A stretch of 64,000 bases of DNA from Phytophthora hibernalis (Eukaryota; Oomycota; Peronosporomycetes; Peronosporales; Peronosporaceae): positions 1 to 64,000 of the forward strand of contig JAAKBF010000401.1 in assembly GCA_012656075.1 (NCBI GenBank), given 5' to 3'. A program made the position numbers and the translations under genes. A model generated the notes under the pieces. That model was given only the letters and a program-made list of their open reading frames with translations. It did not search any database and was not told the origin of the DNA. Positions 21,029-32,743 of the stretch are shown here, piece after piece; the stretch's first letter is position 1, and each line of letters starts with the position of its first letter.

Positions 21029-24000
21029 CTACACTTGAAGCAGCATCTTGAGGCAGTTCTTGGTCGCTACGCTCACGTCGTGATGCACTGCCCGAACTCG
21101 GACGCGGTAAGAGTTGCCATCACTAGCTTCAAGGCGCACGAGGCATCCAACCGAAAGCTTGTCGCCATTGGGGCCCACTGCTCCTGTGCGGTACGTGGCG
21201 GCAGCGGACAAACTGCCACTAGCTTGCGAGTCCAAACCATCGACCATCGCGAACTTGAGGTTTGTGCCGAGCCATTCACGCGCCTGGGCGAGATCCAACT
21301 TGCTAGCTGCCGGCACCACCTCCTGTTGTTCTCGATCCTGACCCTCCAGCGCGTTCCACCGTTGTAAGAATGCCTCCTCGTTGACTGCGACGGGCTCCAT
21401 GAAGTTTGTAGCTTGACACGGCAGCGTCACTTGATAGGCGTAGCTAGTTCCATTCCGTGAGAAACTGACCGTCATTGTCGGAGGTTCGGCGAAAGGAGCC
21501 ATTGCTTCAATCATGATCTGCTGCTTGGCCTGTTGTTTCCCTGCAAGTTGCGACGGAACTTCCTCAGCTTGAACTCGAACAGATTTCCGGTTGCGAGCTG
21601 CACAGAGAAGCCGCTGAGGGTGTCGGTGGTCTTGTTACCGAAGAACAAGTTGATTCGACCCTGCGAACCGCGGTATTCGTGCTTGGCACCAACCTGCAGC
21701 ACGTCAGTCTCAACGAGCACACCTTGAGGGTTTAGCATGAGGTTTCGTGACCAAACCGCAATCTGTGGCGTCAACGACGCGTCCAATCCAACAGGTTTGC
21801 CGCCACTGGAGCCGCCACCACCGAAAATATCTCCCAAGTCGGCAGACGCTGGATTGGGGCTACGAATGGCTTCCTGGTTAGCTCCTATGCCAAAGGCCGA
21901 TGAAGTCTTGGGGGCAACCGGTTCGTCCAATGATAACAGGTCAAATGCATCCGATGATGCCGGTTGCGGCTCACTGGCACGCGCCTGTGCACGAGGAGAT
22001 GTTGCTCCCTCTTCAGGCAGCACAGCACTTTCACCACCAGCTGCAGCCTTCTGCTGGTTACGGAGACGGACGATGAGACCGGACTCGCGGTTCTCCGGGA
22101 ACACTGGCATGGGCTCCAAGACAGCACGCAGCACTTCGTCGCCGTTTGAGAGCTCTGACAAAGCTGTCGCAGGGCCAAGTACTCACAGGCACGCTGTTGG
22201 ATCTCCAAGTTCATGTTGGTGGCAGCCTTGGCAAGGACATCGTGCACGGTTGCACGCAGTTCCTCATAAAGGTTGTCCATCTTGACGAAAGCGGTCAGAA
22301 GCACTCCCTTCGTAGGCACGCTCGCATCCACGTAGTGTTGGTGAAGCACCCCAAACTGCCGCGTGCCACTCATGCTGGCGTCGTCACACAGCAGATATCC
22401 GAACTCGCCCAGTACGTAGGCGCCGAACTTCGTCGTCGTCTCATCCACGTAACGAGGCTCCATTGCCTTGAACATTTGCTCCGCAGCATACCTCTGTAGC
22501 TCTTCACGGTTCGTGATAATTTGGACGACACGATGCCAAACGGCATCGGGTACTTCACTACCGGCGATCGTCAGCAGCTGAAGCACCGTGTCCACATACC
22601 AGCGCAGGTCGCGCGCGTACTTCTCCGCCAAAATCGCAGCCTTAAGCACGATCTCTTCACGGATACCGCTAGCTGGCCCCGTAGTCGGAACAGTGCTCAC
22701 GGTGCGTTCGGCGACGGCGAGGTAGTTGACGAGCTCACCGACAATTTCTTGCGCGTTAGTCGCATCGCACATGGCGAACAGCAAGTCCAGTGCACGACGA
22801 CGCACCGATGGATCGGCGTCTTTGAGCGAAAACAACACCGTCTCTTGGTGCTGCTTCACAGCTGAGGCATCGCCATCCAGACGCACCATGCGGTACATCG
22901 AGTCCAGTCCGACGTAACGAATGTTGGGCTCGGTGACCGAGATGAAACGCGCCAGCAATGCCACCGCTTGTTCGCGCAGCTTGTACGCAGCACTCGGTAT
23001 CACCACCGGGTCTGCCACGAGCAATGACCAAGTTCACGGCCTCAATCAGCACAGAGTAGGCTGCGTTGTTCTTGGCACTCTTACCGGGAGGCGTACGAGC
23101 CAACACGCGATGCAGCGTCTCGTTCAACATGCTGTTGAGTCTTCCATCCGCTGAGTCGGCGTCCAGGGCTCCGTTGGCGTGGAACTGTTGGAGGACACGC
23201 AGCAACTTGACCTGCAGCCACGGGCACGGCGTGTTGTAGTACATGTAGTCACGTGGGCAGTTCTTGTGTGTGACCAGACCGTTGAGTCGCTGGATGCAAG
23301 GCTCCACCAGAGACCGGAACGCCGTCGGGTGCAGAGAGAGCGACGTCTGCAGTAGACTCGCCGCAGAGGTGACAACACCCAAGTGGGTCTCGCCCATCAG
23401 ATCGTTCAGTCTGCTCTCCATGTCATCAACCTGTAGCAGCTCTGGGTTGTCCGGCAGTAGACGACGTGCACACAGCGCCGCTTTCTTACGGACGTGGGCG
23501 ATGCTGGCCGAGCTGGTGAGCAGACCTGCTACGTCTGGGCCCATGGCCTCGCTGAGATCAGCTCCGCCGAGGTTGGCCACGCAGCACAGAGCGAGACACT
23601 GTGAGCTGGCCTCGCGCGACTTGAGATCGTTGCGGATGGAGTTGATGACGAGCGTCATGAGCTCGTCCGAGGCCTTGAGCAGGATAGAGCAGCCGAGATA
23701 GCCCAGACATTTCTCCGAGTACTTGGTGCCGGACACGAGGCTGATGATCTGCACGTGGCCGAAGTCCACGTCGTAGCCCAGCATGTAGATGTAGATGAGC
23801 TTCCACGCGTACTTCTTGCGGTCGTACGACTGCAGCGCCGGGCCGCCACCGCCCAGGCCGGAATTGCTCGTGGTCTGCGTGAACTTCTGTCGGATCTTGC
23901 CCAGCTCCTTGTCCACGCGCTTCTGCTCGTCTTCGCGCGAAGTGCATGCTCGCAACTCGCTGATAAAGTTGTTGAGCCCGCGGGCACTAAACATTGCCAT
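21029..24000 (-). CDS. AP2A: AP-2 complex subunit alpha (alpha adaptin), three frame breaks
   Basis: Alpha adaptin links clathrin to cargo and phosphoinositides during endocytosis at the plasma membrane. From the ATG at 24000 (the GTG nine bases upstream is less likely) the N-terminal trunk is unmistakable: RGLNNFISELRAC, ELGKIRQKF, KKYAWKLIYIYMLGYDVDFGH, then helical repeats. A serine- and proline-rich hinge follows near 22000, then the appendage (ear) domain from about 21800 with GRINLFFGNKT and the C-terminal subdomain to 21029. The total of about 990 residues is normal. The frame changes near 23030, 22150 and 21510. Each is a one-base event in an otherwise well-conserved gene without obvious introns, so assembly error is the likely cause. 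Confidence 0.85.
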
Positions 24001-24280
24001 GGTGGCCACTTCGAATGGATTGAGTCCTGTTGCTTGAGCGTCTTCTTTCGGAGTGAGCAGTCGCGTGCCGGAGTCGGCGGGCCGTTACGATCAATAGGAG
24101 TTTCGAGTCCTGCGTGGCATACGTCAGCATCAGTACAAACAGCTCCATCCAGACACGCTTCCGCTTGGCCTTGGGCTGCAGCTACACAGGCAACGACACC
24201 GACGTCAAGTGAGAGCAGTACGTGTATGTATGGAGATCATCTATCTACTCCGACCGAGAGCGAATTGCGAGGACAGGAGC

Positions 24281-25452
24281 TTACTTCTTGGCCACTCTCT
24301 TGCCCCGGGTCTTCCTGGTCGGGTTCGTCGTAGTCTCTGGGGTCTTCTCCGCCTTTTTTGCCTTCTTGGCCGGGGGCGTCGTAGTCTCTGGGGTCTTCTC
24401 CACTTTTCTTGCCTTTTTGCTGCTTTTTGGGGGTCTCCTCTGCTGCTTCCACCTCGACCTTCTTGGCCTTCGGAGCTGCCTTCTTGCCCTGCTTCTGGCC
24501 GGACCCTCATCCACCTCCACCTCGGCCGTGAACTCCTCGAGCTTCCGCTTCTTGAGGTTCTGTGTCTTGCCGATGGGCGGCAGCTTGGCTAGCGTGGCCA
24601 GCGCGTTGTACACGGGCAGCGCGACCGAGTCGCTCGTCTTGATGCTGATGGACTGCACGCCGCTCCAGCCCTTGGGCACGAGGTTGGCGCACTGGTTCAT
24701 GGCCACCATCACGTTCTCCACCATCTGCTCGGGAGTCATGTCCAGGCGGGCCACCTTGACGTTGTGGCACACCCCAGCACTCACGTGGAAGGCCGTGCGA
24801 CGGGCGGCCAGCTTCAGACTGCCGCTCACGTCCTTGCGGGACACGCGTACGGCGATGGGCTGCTTCTTCTTGCAGAAGAACTTGGTGCCCAGCAGGCCCT
24901 TGAGGTACGGCAGCACGCGGTCGTCGGCCAGGAACACGTCGTAGGCCGCGGCCAGCGCGCGCTTGTCCTCGAAGCGAGAAGTTCTTGCGCAGCTTCTGAC
25001 CGTCAGCACCTTGGCCAGGCCGGCCACGGGCTGGCTGCCAGCGCCTCTTTGATGCGCTTCTTGTCCTCGTCCTTCACGAACAGGCACATCTCGGCCGACT
25101 CGTCGTAGATGGCGTGGGGAAGGTTGCTGCGTCAGAAAGGGCCATAACAACAGTTCCAGGCGTCAGATCAGCGTGCAAAAGGTCGATTCGAGCGGGCCAC
25201 GGCAATGGCCACGTGGCCAACGACGTGGCCCGACCGGCGGACGCACATTGGGATGGGCTTGAGCGACGACTTGCCCGGCACGAGCTTGCGCGTGAGGATG
25301 CACGACACGAACTGCGCGTCCTCCACCAGCGGCGCCTTGGCCCGCGCCTCGGCCTGCTTGGCCACGAACGTCTGCAGCGCCAGCACGGCACGGCGCACTT
25401 GGGCCTCGTCCAGCGGGTTGCGTAGACCCTTCTTGAGCGTCACGTCGGCCAT
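24281..25452 (-). CDS. RSL1D1: Ribosomal L1-domain protein (RSL1D1/UTP30-like)
   Basis: A nucleolar protein of the L1p fold that assists ribosome biogenesis. The start is the ATG at 25452 (MADVTLKKGLRNP). Exon 1 ends in LKPIP. A 120-bp intron (25127-25246) joins it to LPHAIYDESAEMCLFVKDED. Further family blocks are YDVFLADDRVLPYLKGLLG, FHVSAGVCHNVKVARLDM and VQSISIKTSDSVALPVYNAL. The C terminus is lysine-rich with two KTPETTT repeats and ends RGKRVAKK. Small frame breaks occur near 25040, 24985 and in the tail near 24500 and 24400, one in an A-run. It follows AP-2 alpha by 280 bases in the same orientation. A ribosomal L10a identity is less likely given the length and tail. Confidence 0.75.
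25127..25246 (-). other. Intron of the RSL1D1-like gene
   Basis: Donor GTGCGT at 25246 and acceptor TCTGACGCAG ending at 25127, on the minus strand. Splicing rejoins a phase-2 codon and restores the conserved LPHAIYDE block. The donor is non-consensus at its third base. Confidence 0.6.
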
Positions 25453-26118
25453 GGCAATTATTGGTGCTTGATTGAGTGACAATTGAGTGTGGCCGATGGA
25501 GGCTACGATGGCGGTGGCCAGTGGTTGGCGCGGGGGATCGAGTGCGAGGTGATTGGATGAAAGTAGTGTTCACTCACGAACGCGGATTGGCTGAAAAATT
25601 GGATGAACAAGAACTAGCTGTAAACTTTCTGTCGATTTCTAAAGTTGACTTCAACATGATGGCAGTTTGTGGGCATTATTTGCATGTATGTATTCCAGAG
25701 CTTTGAGGCCGGTGTTTTTAAGAGTAGCCTCCTGGCTGGATTGAAGTGGTTTGATGAGGACGCAGCCGTCGGACCATCGTTTGATATACCTAGGTTGGCA
25801 TAATAAAGCAACGGGCTTAAACTACGCAGCATGGCAGAAGTGTTGGATGACACGACCACACGGGTAAAGTCTGTTACTACCGTAGTACCTGTAAAGGTAT
25901 TAATACCCGTTCTCTCCAGTGCTTATCCGTCGCTTGCTCAATGCATTTTCTGTAGCCAAATTCTGCTCATGCAACGCATTTTGCTGAGGATTCGTAGGGA
26001 GAAAATGGTAAACGATCTTTACTGAGTCGTCTAACACGGTGGCCAGCTTTTTGATAATCGGATACCGGTATCGGTATTACTGCCTTGGTTGACAACCAAT
26101 TTGCAGTCCCACCTTCGT
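25453..26118. other. Intergenic region, no gene seen
   Basis: Separates the RSL1D1-like start from the effector stop. No coding motif is visible. A TACCGGTATCGGTA word near 26064 is a small palindrome. Confidence 0.55.
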
Positions 26119-27395
26119 TTAATGTTTGTTCTCTTTGTAGAACGTCCTGTACGCCTTGTAGATCTCCACGTTTGCGTCGAAAGTCTCCTTGTTTGTTGTG
26201 AGCATTCTGTACGCCGCTGCTGGGTCTTTTCCATCAAGGATCCACTGCTTGAATTGCGCAGTCTCGATATTTTGCCACGTCTTGCGAGCTCATCACCTTC
26301 TCCGGCAAATTTTGGGGGCTTTCACCTTCTTCGCCGCCTCGATCGCCCTCGCCACCGCATCATCCCCGTAAGATTTCGTCAATGTCTTGATCAAATCCGT
26401 GTCGGCGTTTGTGTTGTACACGTTCCCCCGGAAAAAGTAATAGTACCAAACGATGGCATTCGGGTTCGAGAAAAACTTTCCAGATTCGTGTCAAGCTTTA
26501 AAAGGTGAAAGACCATGTCTTGGGACAGGCCATTCAAACGGCCGACGGAACACTTAATTGACACGATTGACACGAAGTGGCCTTCGCAGAGCGGTCAAAT
26601 AAATCCTACGCCGTTCTCTGGGGATCGTCGCATATTCCATCAAGCGATTGATCATGCCGTCGGCCGCGACCTCCGCGTACGCGTCAACCTCCCCGCGCGT
26701 CTTGACGCCGCCCCAAGCCGTCGTCGTAGCGCTCACCGCCGCCGCCGCGTCCTCCTCGTCTGCCTCCACACCCAAAATTCGCGGTCCTTGCGACCATAGC
26801 GCCGACGCCATCCCAATAACTGTTTCCCTTGCAAATTGCCCGCCCTTTTGGATGTCTTCGGGTTCCTCCGCCCCACTTCGAGCATCCTTGCTATAGCCTC
26901 ATTTCCATAGGCCTTCGTGAACACTCCGAGCATAGTCTTCGTCTCTGTCGGGTTCTTGTTGTATATCCTCAGGTACTTCACCCAAATATCCAACTTGGGG
27001 TTGACCAGCAGCGTATCCACTTCATCTTTACTGTTAAGCTTTAGCGCCGTGAAGGCATCGTCTGGTGTCTTTTTCTCCTTCTGCCACATCTTGATACGTT
27101 TTCTATCGGCCCATTTAGACTTGATTGTTGCCCACTTCGACTGCAGCCAAGTTTTAGCCTGAGCCATACCACTTTTCATGCCAGAGACTGAAATCGCTCG
27201 TTCTTCTTCAGTCGCGTCCTCCGCCTTGTCTGTTCTCAAAAGTCTCTGAGCAGCATCGTTTGGACTACCAGAGACCGAGCGAGCAAATGCCGGAGCATAC
27301 AATGTAGTCCCTTTCGAATTCACAGCAGTCGGAGCAACATCAGCAATTGCGACGACAGCGACAAGAACCAGCAATGTAACGTAGTAAAGCCGCAT
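26119..27395 (-). CDS. Multi-module RxLR-dEER effector with WY/LWY repeats
   Basis: A secreted effector expected to act inside host plant cells. From the ATG at 27395 there is a signal peptide (MRLYYVTLLVLVAVVAIADV), then RLLR followed 9 residues later by EER. Two clear modules share the pattern ...LKL...NP...W..Y...(about 10)...L...YG..A.AR..E...: one at about 27070-26880 and one at about 26520-26330. A third partial module (QWILDGKDPAAAYRML ... YKAYRTFYKENKH) ends at the stop at 26119. About 424 residues would result. Frame changes near 26850, 26470 and 26250 split it as written. The modular design resembles LWY effectors such as PSR2. It stands at the edge of the gene island, 665 bases before a Copia element. 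Confidence 0.7.
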
Positions 27396-27454
27396 CGTCC
27401 GTTGCGCTCGAGTACTGGCGACTTGGTAGTGACTTGTCAGTCAAGAGAGAGTAA

Positions 27455-27470
27455 CAAAGAAAATGTGGCT
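27455..27470 (-). promoter_or_regulatory. Possible initiator-type core promoter of the effector
   Basis: Read on the minus strand: AGCCACATTTTCTTTG, about 60 bases before the ATG. The CAYTTTTC-like core resembles the oomycete initiator plus flanking region (consensus around YCATTYYNCAWTTT). No mapping data. Confidence 0.35.
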
Positions 27471-28059
27471 CTGGAAAGAAAGTTACATGTACAGTTCCCT
27501 CCACTCACGTTGTTCTTTTGGTTGGGAGACCCAGGGTTTGGAATTTTTCAATACCAGTAACCGTAATTAGCAATTCAGTAGCTGCAGTTATTTATTGACC
27601 CCGACCTCAATAGCACTCAATATTTTAGAACTGTGTATTTCAGTGTCCTTGAGACGGTTGGCGTTGAGTGAGCCTACGGAGATCTTGTGGCCCTCGCTCT
27701 CGCTTTGAATCTGTGGTTCACAGCAGGTTGCCGCTTGACGCATCGGCTGTCGCGGAAGCGATTGAGCATACCAAGCGCAAAGCTGCCGATGCGCGCAAGA
27801 AGCAACGAACCTAGGTTTTGTAAGAATGCAGTTTTGCTTAGATCGTGGTAGATGCCCATAAAAATAAAATGCATTGATATTTTGTTATGCATTGATCTTT
27901 TGTTAGATAATATCTAGATATTATCTATTATCTAACAAAATATCAATACATTTTCTTTGTGTGTACATGTGGTAGTCGCGATAACTGAGTCGCGCCTGTT
28001 GGGATGTGGATATTCGCCGAAGTATGTGTGCGCGGCGGGAGGGTTCTCGAGGTAAACCC
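27471..28059. other. Spacer between effector and Copia element
   Basis: No gene seen. Contains the palindromic AT-rich segment at 27866-27954. The last 14 bases (CTCGAGGTAAACCC) recur just beyond the right LTR. Confidence 0.55.
27866..27954. repeat. AT-rich inverted repeat with nested palindrome
   Basis: Arms 27866-27887 and 27933-27954 pair at 21 of 22 positions. Between them GATAATATCTAGATATTATC (27906-27925) is a perfect 20-base palindrome. It could fold as a cruciform or be the end of a tiny foldback element. Confidence 0.6.
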
Positions 28060-28242
28060 TGTTAGAAGTGCACGATTCAGAGTATAATGGAAAGTGAGAT
28101 TCTGCAAAGTCCCTAGCCTATCCTTAGCAATCGTTCCTTACCCTTCGTCATTCAGGTCACAGCTGAGCGGCGCATCCGCCGGATCCTGACGCCAGAGCGA
28201 CGCATCCCCAGATCCTGACGCCAGATCTGAGGGCTTTTAACA
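28060..28242 (-). repeat. 3' LTR of the Copia element
   Basis: 183 bases. On the plus strand it runs TGTTAGAAG...CTTTTAACA. Compared with the other LTR it has seven extra bases (CTGAGCG) near 28160. Confidence 0.9.
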
Positions 28243-28278
28243 CTCCTCCACGCCGGCAGCGGCGACCTCGTTCTGGTC

Positions 28279-29958
28279 TCAATGGAGACCTACCATGACC
28301 CGCAGGTCAGCCAGTCTCGGCGCCTCTAGCGCCTTAGTAAGAACGTCAGCTGGCATCTTCTCGCTCTCGAGGTACTCAGCCTTGAGCACCCCGTGCTGCA
28401 CCAAACCACCCACGAACTTGATCCGCACATCAATGTGCTTCGCCTTACTCGATGATCCTTCGCCGTCAAGCTGCTTGAGCGCCGCTTGGTTGTCAACGCG
28501 CAAAGACATTGGGGTGGTATGCACGATGCCCAGCAACTCCGTAGCCATAACCGAGGCCGCTGTGTACTCAGCCTCCATAGTGGAGAGACTGACGCCGGTC
28601 TGCTTCTTGCAGACCCACGACACGGGCATCCCGTCAACCGTGAGAATGCCGCCGGTCATGGACTTCCTGTCCGCCTTGTCGGCAGCGAAGTCCGCATCAC
28701 TGTATGCGATGACCTTCAGCGGCTCCTCCAAAGCGCCTTGACCCTTCATACTCAGTCGTAATCTCTTGGATCCCGCTAAGTAGCGCGCGATGCGTTTGCC
28801 GAGCTTCCAGTCGGACATCGTGGGGCTGTGGGTGCGTCGCGACGCTTTGTGCACTGCGTACGCGATGTCAGGGCGCGTGCACCGTGCCACTCACATAAGG
28901 CTGCCCACGAGCGACTGGAACGAGCGAACGGTGACCACGTTGTCGCCGCCACATAGAGGCAGCAGGTCGTCCACCGCCTCGTCGACCTCGTTCGACTCTG
29001 CGCCGATCGGGGTGCGCACTACGTGCACGGACGTCATTCCGTGTTCGCGCATCATTTCCTCAATGGCCATCTCCTGGTCCAGGTCATAACCCTCCTGCTC
29101 GTCGTACACGACTCTCATGCCGAGGAACTTGCTCGCAGGCCCGAGATCCTTGACCGAAAGCTCCTTCAGCTCGCCGAAGAACGCGTCGACCGCGTGCTGC
29201 TGTGTGCCAGTGACCAGCAGGTCATCGACGTACACACCAACAACCAAAAGCACTCCCTCGCGGCGCCTGTGGTAGACGCACATGTCAGTCAGGCTCTGCA
29301 CGAAACCCAAGTTCATCAGGGTCTTGTGCAAAAGCCGATTCCAGAGCCGACCGGCCTGTTTGAGGCCGTACAGTGCCTTCTTCAACTCCAGCACCATCTC
29401 GCTGTCATGGGTCACGCCCAGTCGTTTACGCACGTCCTCTGGAATCACCATTCCGCGTGGCAGGAGCAGGAAGATATCCAGCTCCGTCTCCTTTTCGGCC
29501 TTGACGTACGCGTTGGGCACGTCGCCGTGTTTTGCAGGTACCCGCCACTTCCTAGCAAGCACGAAGATCAGCTTCATGCTGCTCATCTCGATGACAGCAG
29601 AGAACGTCACGCTGTAGTCGACCCCGAACTCCTGTTCGTTGCCGCAGGCGACGAGTCGCGCCGTCAGTCGCTCGATGGCGTCCTCCGCGTCCATCTTAGT
29701 CTTGTATACCCACTTGGTGTGAAGCGCGGGGGCACCCTCGGGCTTGCGCACGATTCTCCAGACCCCATTGTCTTCTAAAGCCTGCAGCTCCTCGGCCATC
29801 GCAGCAAGCCACTTGCTCTTGTGCTTACTACGCATGGCCTCCTGATACGTCTTTGGATCGTACTCCGTGACGCTGTTCACGACGTCGCGGGCCGACTCCT
29901 CCGGCTGCGCGGCCTCGTTCGTCACGCCTCCGGCGTTATTAGCCACGGAGCGCGCCAC
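28279..29958 (-). pseudogene. Copia reverse transcriptase and RNase H
   Basis: One reading frame from 29958 to the stop at 28279 holds the RT start (YQEAMRSKHKSKWLAAMAEE), DVPNAYVKAE, KALYGLKQAGRLWNRLL and the catalytic YVDDLLV near 29240. RNase H blocks YSDADFAADKADRKSMTG and STMEAEYTA follow. A single TGA at 28891-28893 interrupts it exactly where the family has a conserved tryptophan (LM-W-VARCTRPDIAYAV), so one G-to-A change would explain it. No indel is seen in 1.68 kb, unlike the housekeeping genes of the island. The purine tract and 3' LTR follow the stop. Confidence 0.85.
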
Positions 29959-29959
29959 G

Positions 29960-31534
29960 TGGCGCTCACGCGTCCATGACTACTTCTTCTTGGACGACGT
30001 ACGCTTCTTCTTGTTGCGCGCACTCGTACCGTCCCTTGATCTTCGTCCTCAGACGCCTCGGCGTCCTCTTCCCGCAGGTTAAGCCTATGTACCTGCAGGT
30101 TCTGCTCCTTGTCGAGCGTCTCAATGTTCTTGACGTGCTGCGTGGTCACCACCACCCTGTCCTTGGGTAGTACACTCGGTACCCCTTGGTCTCTTCGCCC
30201 ACACTGACGATCATGGCAGGTTGGGCACGTTGCGCAAAGTTCTTCTTGCGCGGGTCCCGGTAGACCGTGCACGGCGAGCCGAACACGACGATCTCGCCAA
30301 GCTGCGGCGACTTGCCCGTCAACACCTTCAACGGCGACGCACGCCCTGGGTTGAAGTTGATCGGGGCGCTGTTCAGAATGTACGCAGCGTACTGAACCGC
30401 GTCACCCCAGAATCTTAGCGGGAGCCCACACGCGAAGGTCATGCACCGCGCCATGTTCATGATGGTGCGGTGCATGCGCTCGGCCTTGCCGTTGCTCAAC
30501 TGGTTCCGCGCCTCGCTACGCTGTCGGGCCACGCCCGTGCGCTTGCAGAACAAGTCCACGTTCTCGTACTCTCCTCCGGAGTCGGTGCGCAGAACGTGGA
30601 TCTTGCAGTCAAACTCCTTCTCGAAGTAGACGAGGAAGTGCTCGAAGAGCTTCGTTGCTGCGTCCTTGGTACGCGCCAGGAACACGCGGCAGTAGTTCGA
30701 CTTGTAGTCGATGAAGTTAATCATGTACCGGTTTCCAAGGCGGTCCTTGGGCGTCATCGGCCCTTTCAGGTCGGAACAGATCACCCCATCCACCCTGTCG
30801 ATGGGTGAGTGAGCGCCGATGTCCTTCATGGACCGCCGGTTCTTCGTCTGCTTGCCTTCAGCGCACGTCAGGCAGTTCACTCGCTTGTGATCTGTTAGGT
30901 GGATCCCGGAGCTCGGGTCCTTAGCCAGTCGCTCCACCGAGTCGTAGCTCAGGTGCGCCAAGCGTTTGTGAAAGTCCAGCAGCGTGCCCTTCTGTACGTT
31001 GCCCGACACTTCCACTGACTCAGCGAGCTCCTGGCTTAGTGCGGCCATAATCACGTCCGACGGCAGCTCATGCCTCGGCCCCACAGCAACGGGCACAACC
31101 AACAAGTTGCCCCGCATCTCAACGTCGAACGCCACTCGTCCGCCGTCCTTGGCCGCAACGACGCGTCGTCCGGATCGCTTGGTCAACTCGAAACCTCGGT
31201 TATCGAGTACCCCGTAGGAGATAAGGTTGCGTACCACGTCCTTCGCAAAGTATACGTTGGTGAGCTCTATCATCTGCTCCTCGCCGCACGCCGTGACGCG
31301 CAGCATCACCTTGCCACGCTTGGTGATGTTCAACGGCTCACCGTTGGGCTGTATGCACTCATCGCTGCACTCCTCAGCGTCCTCGAGAAACGACTCGTCT
31401 TTCACGAGGTGGCGACTGGATCCACTGTCCAGGATCGTGTTCGCCGGACTTTTCACCGACGGCCAGCGTAAGTTGCCCGCGCTGCTTGCGGTCCGGGCAC
31501 GCTGCGCGCAGGTGACCGATTTGGCCGCACTCAT
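29960..31534 (-). pseudogene. Copia protease and integrase
   Basis: The frame 31534-30146 begins overlapping gag and contains the protease motif TILDSGSSRHLVKD near 31440. The pre-integrase zinc region HKRLAHLSYDSV...CLTCAEGK follows, then the integrase core: ICSDLKGPM near 30780 (first D), LRTDSGGEYEN near 30580 (second D) and SNGKAERMHRTIM near 30480 (E). After a one-base shift near 30165 (a CCC run), the integrase C-terminal region and an acidic linker continue to about 29960. All three catalytic residues of the DDE integrase are readable. Confidence 0.8.
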
Positions 31535-32690
31535 GACAGCTCCGCGTCTCCTGTCGCTCCTGGTGCTGGTTGTCGCGTTCTCGCACCACCTTAACCTTGT
31601 CGTGTCCTAGCGACTTCTGCTTGGTCGACTCGGTCTCCCAAGACTGCGCGAAGTGCGCGAGCTCCTCGGCGTGCTGCAGGTGGTCGGTCCGCGACTGGTC
31701 CACGTTGGCCATCAACACCGTGCGTAGCTCCGCGGAGGCGTACATAACGATGTTGTTCAGCACCAAGTAGTCGGCGCTGTTCCCAGTAGCCTCGGAGATG
31801 GCGACGAGGTACATGTAGTGCTCAGGTCACGACCTCGTGGTGTCCTTTGGTGCCGTGAACAGCTTCATGGCTTGGGCGGGCGTGATGTTCGTTTTGAACG
31901 CGTCCAGCATCCGCTCCATCACGTACTGCAGCGTGGGCAACTGATTCCACCACGTGTCCACCTGCTTGTTGTAGTACCTCTCGGCCGTACCCGACAGGTA
32001 ATGGCCGAGGAGGTCTACCTTCACGTCCTCCGACCACGGGAAGCCGCATGCCGACTGCCCGAGCGCCACCTACCGCTCGAATCTTCTGCCCCAATCCAGG
32101 AAACCGGAGCCCAAACCGACGTACAGCTCCTTGCCGTCGAACGGGCGTATCGCCAGCTTCTTCTGGCAGGTGTCCGGGTATCGGAACGCCCCGCCCTGGT
32201 TCGCCGTAGGGACGGCTGATGGTTGAGCTTCGGGTTGCCGAGGTGCTGGCACCGGCGCCGCTGATGGCTGCTGCGCTCCTTGACCAGCTTGGGCAGCGTG
32301 CTCCGCCGCGTAGAGCATTTGCAGGTCCGACATGCCGTAGCCCGGATCGTGGGCCCCGACGTCTGCATGGCGCAACCCAAAGTACTGCGGTGGTGCTGTC
32401 GGCCTGCGAGGAGTCTGCGTGTGCGGCGTACCACCCAAGGAATCAATGCGCATCATGGATCCGCGGCCCAGGGCCGACGCGAACAGGCTCATGTCCATCA
32501 GGGTCTTGGGGTCCTTCTTGGGCGGCTCCAGGCGCTGCTCGAGCTTGGTCTGAGACTGCTCGAGCCTGTCCAGCCGACCAGCGGCGCCACGAAGAAGCGT
32601 CAGCGGCTCCGACGCTTCGTCCCCTCCGTGGCCGCCGCCGCGAGGTCGGCGGGGTTGCCGTCACCCCTTGCGCGGGCGACGGCGGTGCTC
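31374..32690 (-). pseudogene. Copia gag with intact zinc knuckle
   Basis: Gag reads from about 32690 in two frames, then continuously from 32560 to 31374 in one frame. It includes a coiled-coil start (RLDRLEQSQTKLEQRLEPP), a proline- and alanine-rich part, the conserved PFDGKELYVGLGSGFLDWGRRFER, and a zinc knuckle CHECGQIGHLRAACPD (CX2CX4HX4C). Two in-frame stops occur: TAG at about 32070 after RRFER (probably glutamine) and TGA at 31827 after DTTRS (probably tryptophan). Both are consistent with single transitions. Gag ends overlapping the protease frame. Confidence 0.8.
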
Positions 32691-32743
32691 TCCACTCCGT
32701 CGACGGAGCCGGTCCTTGCGCGACCTGGCTCGGCTTGTATCTT

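Noticed and set aside
28295..29778. Long plus-strand frames of 148 and 251 codons
   Set aside because: Antisense to the Copia RT and RNase H, which carry the catalytic motifs.
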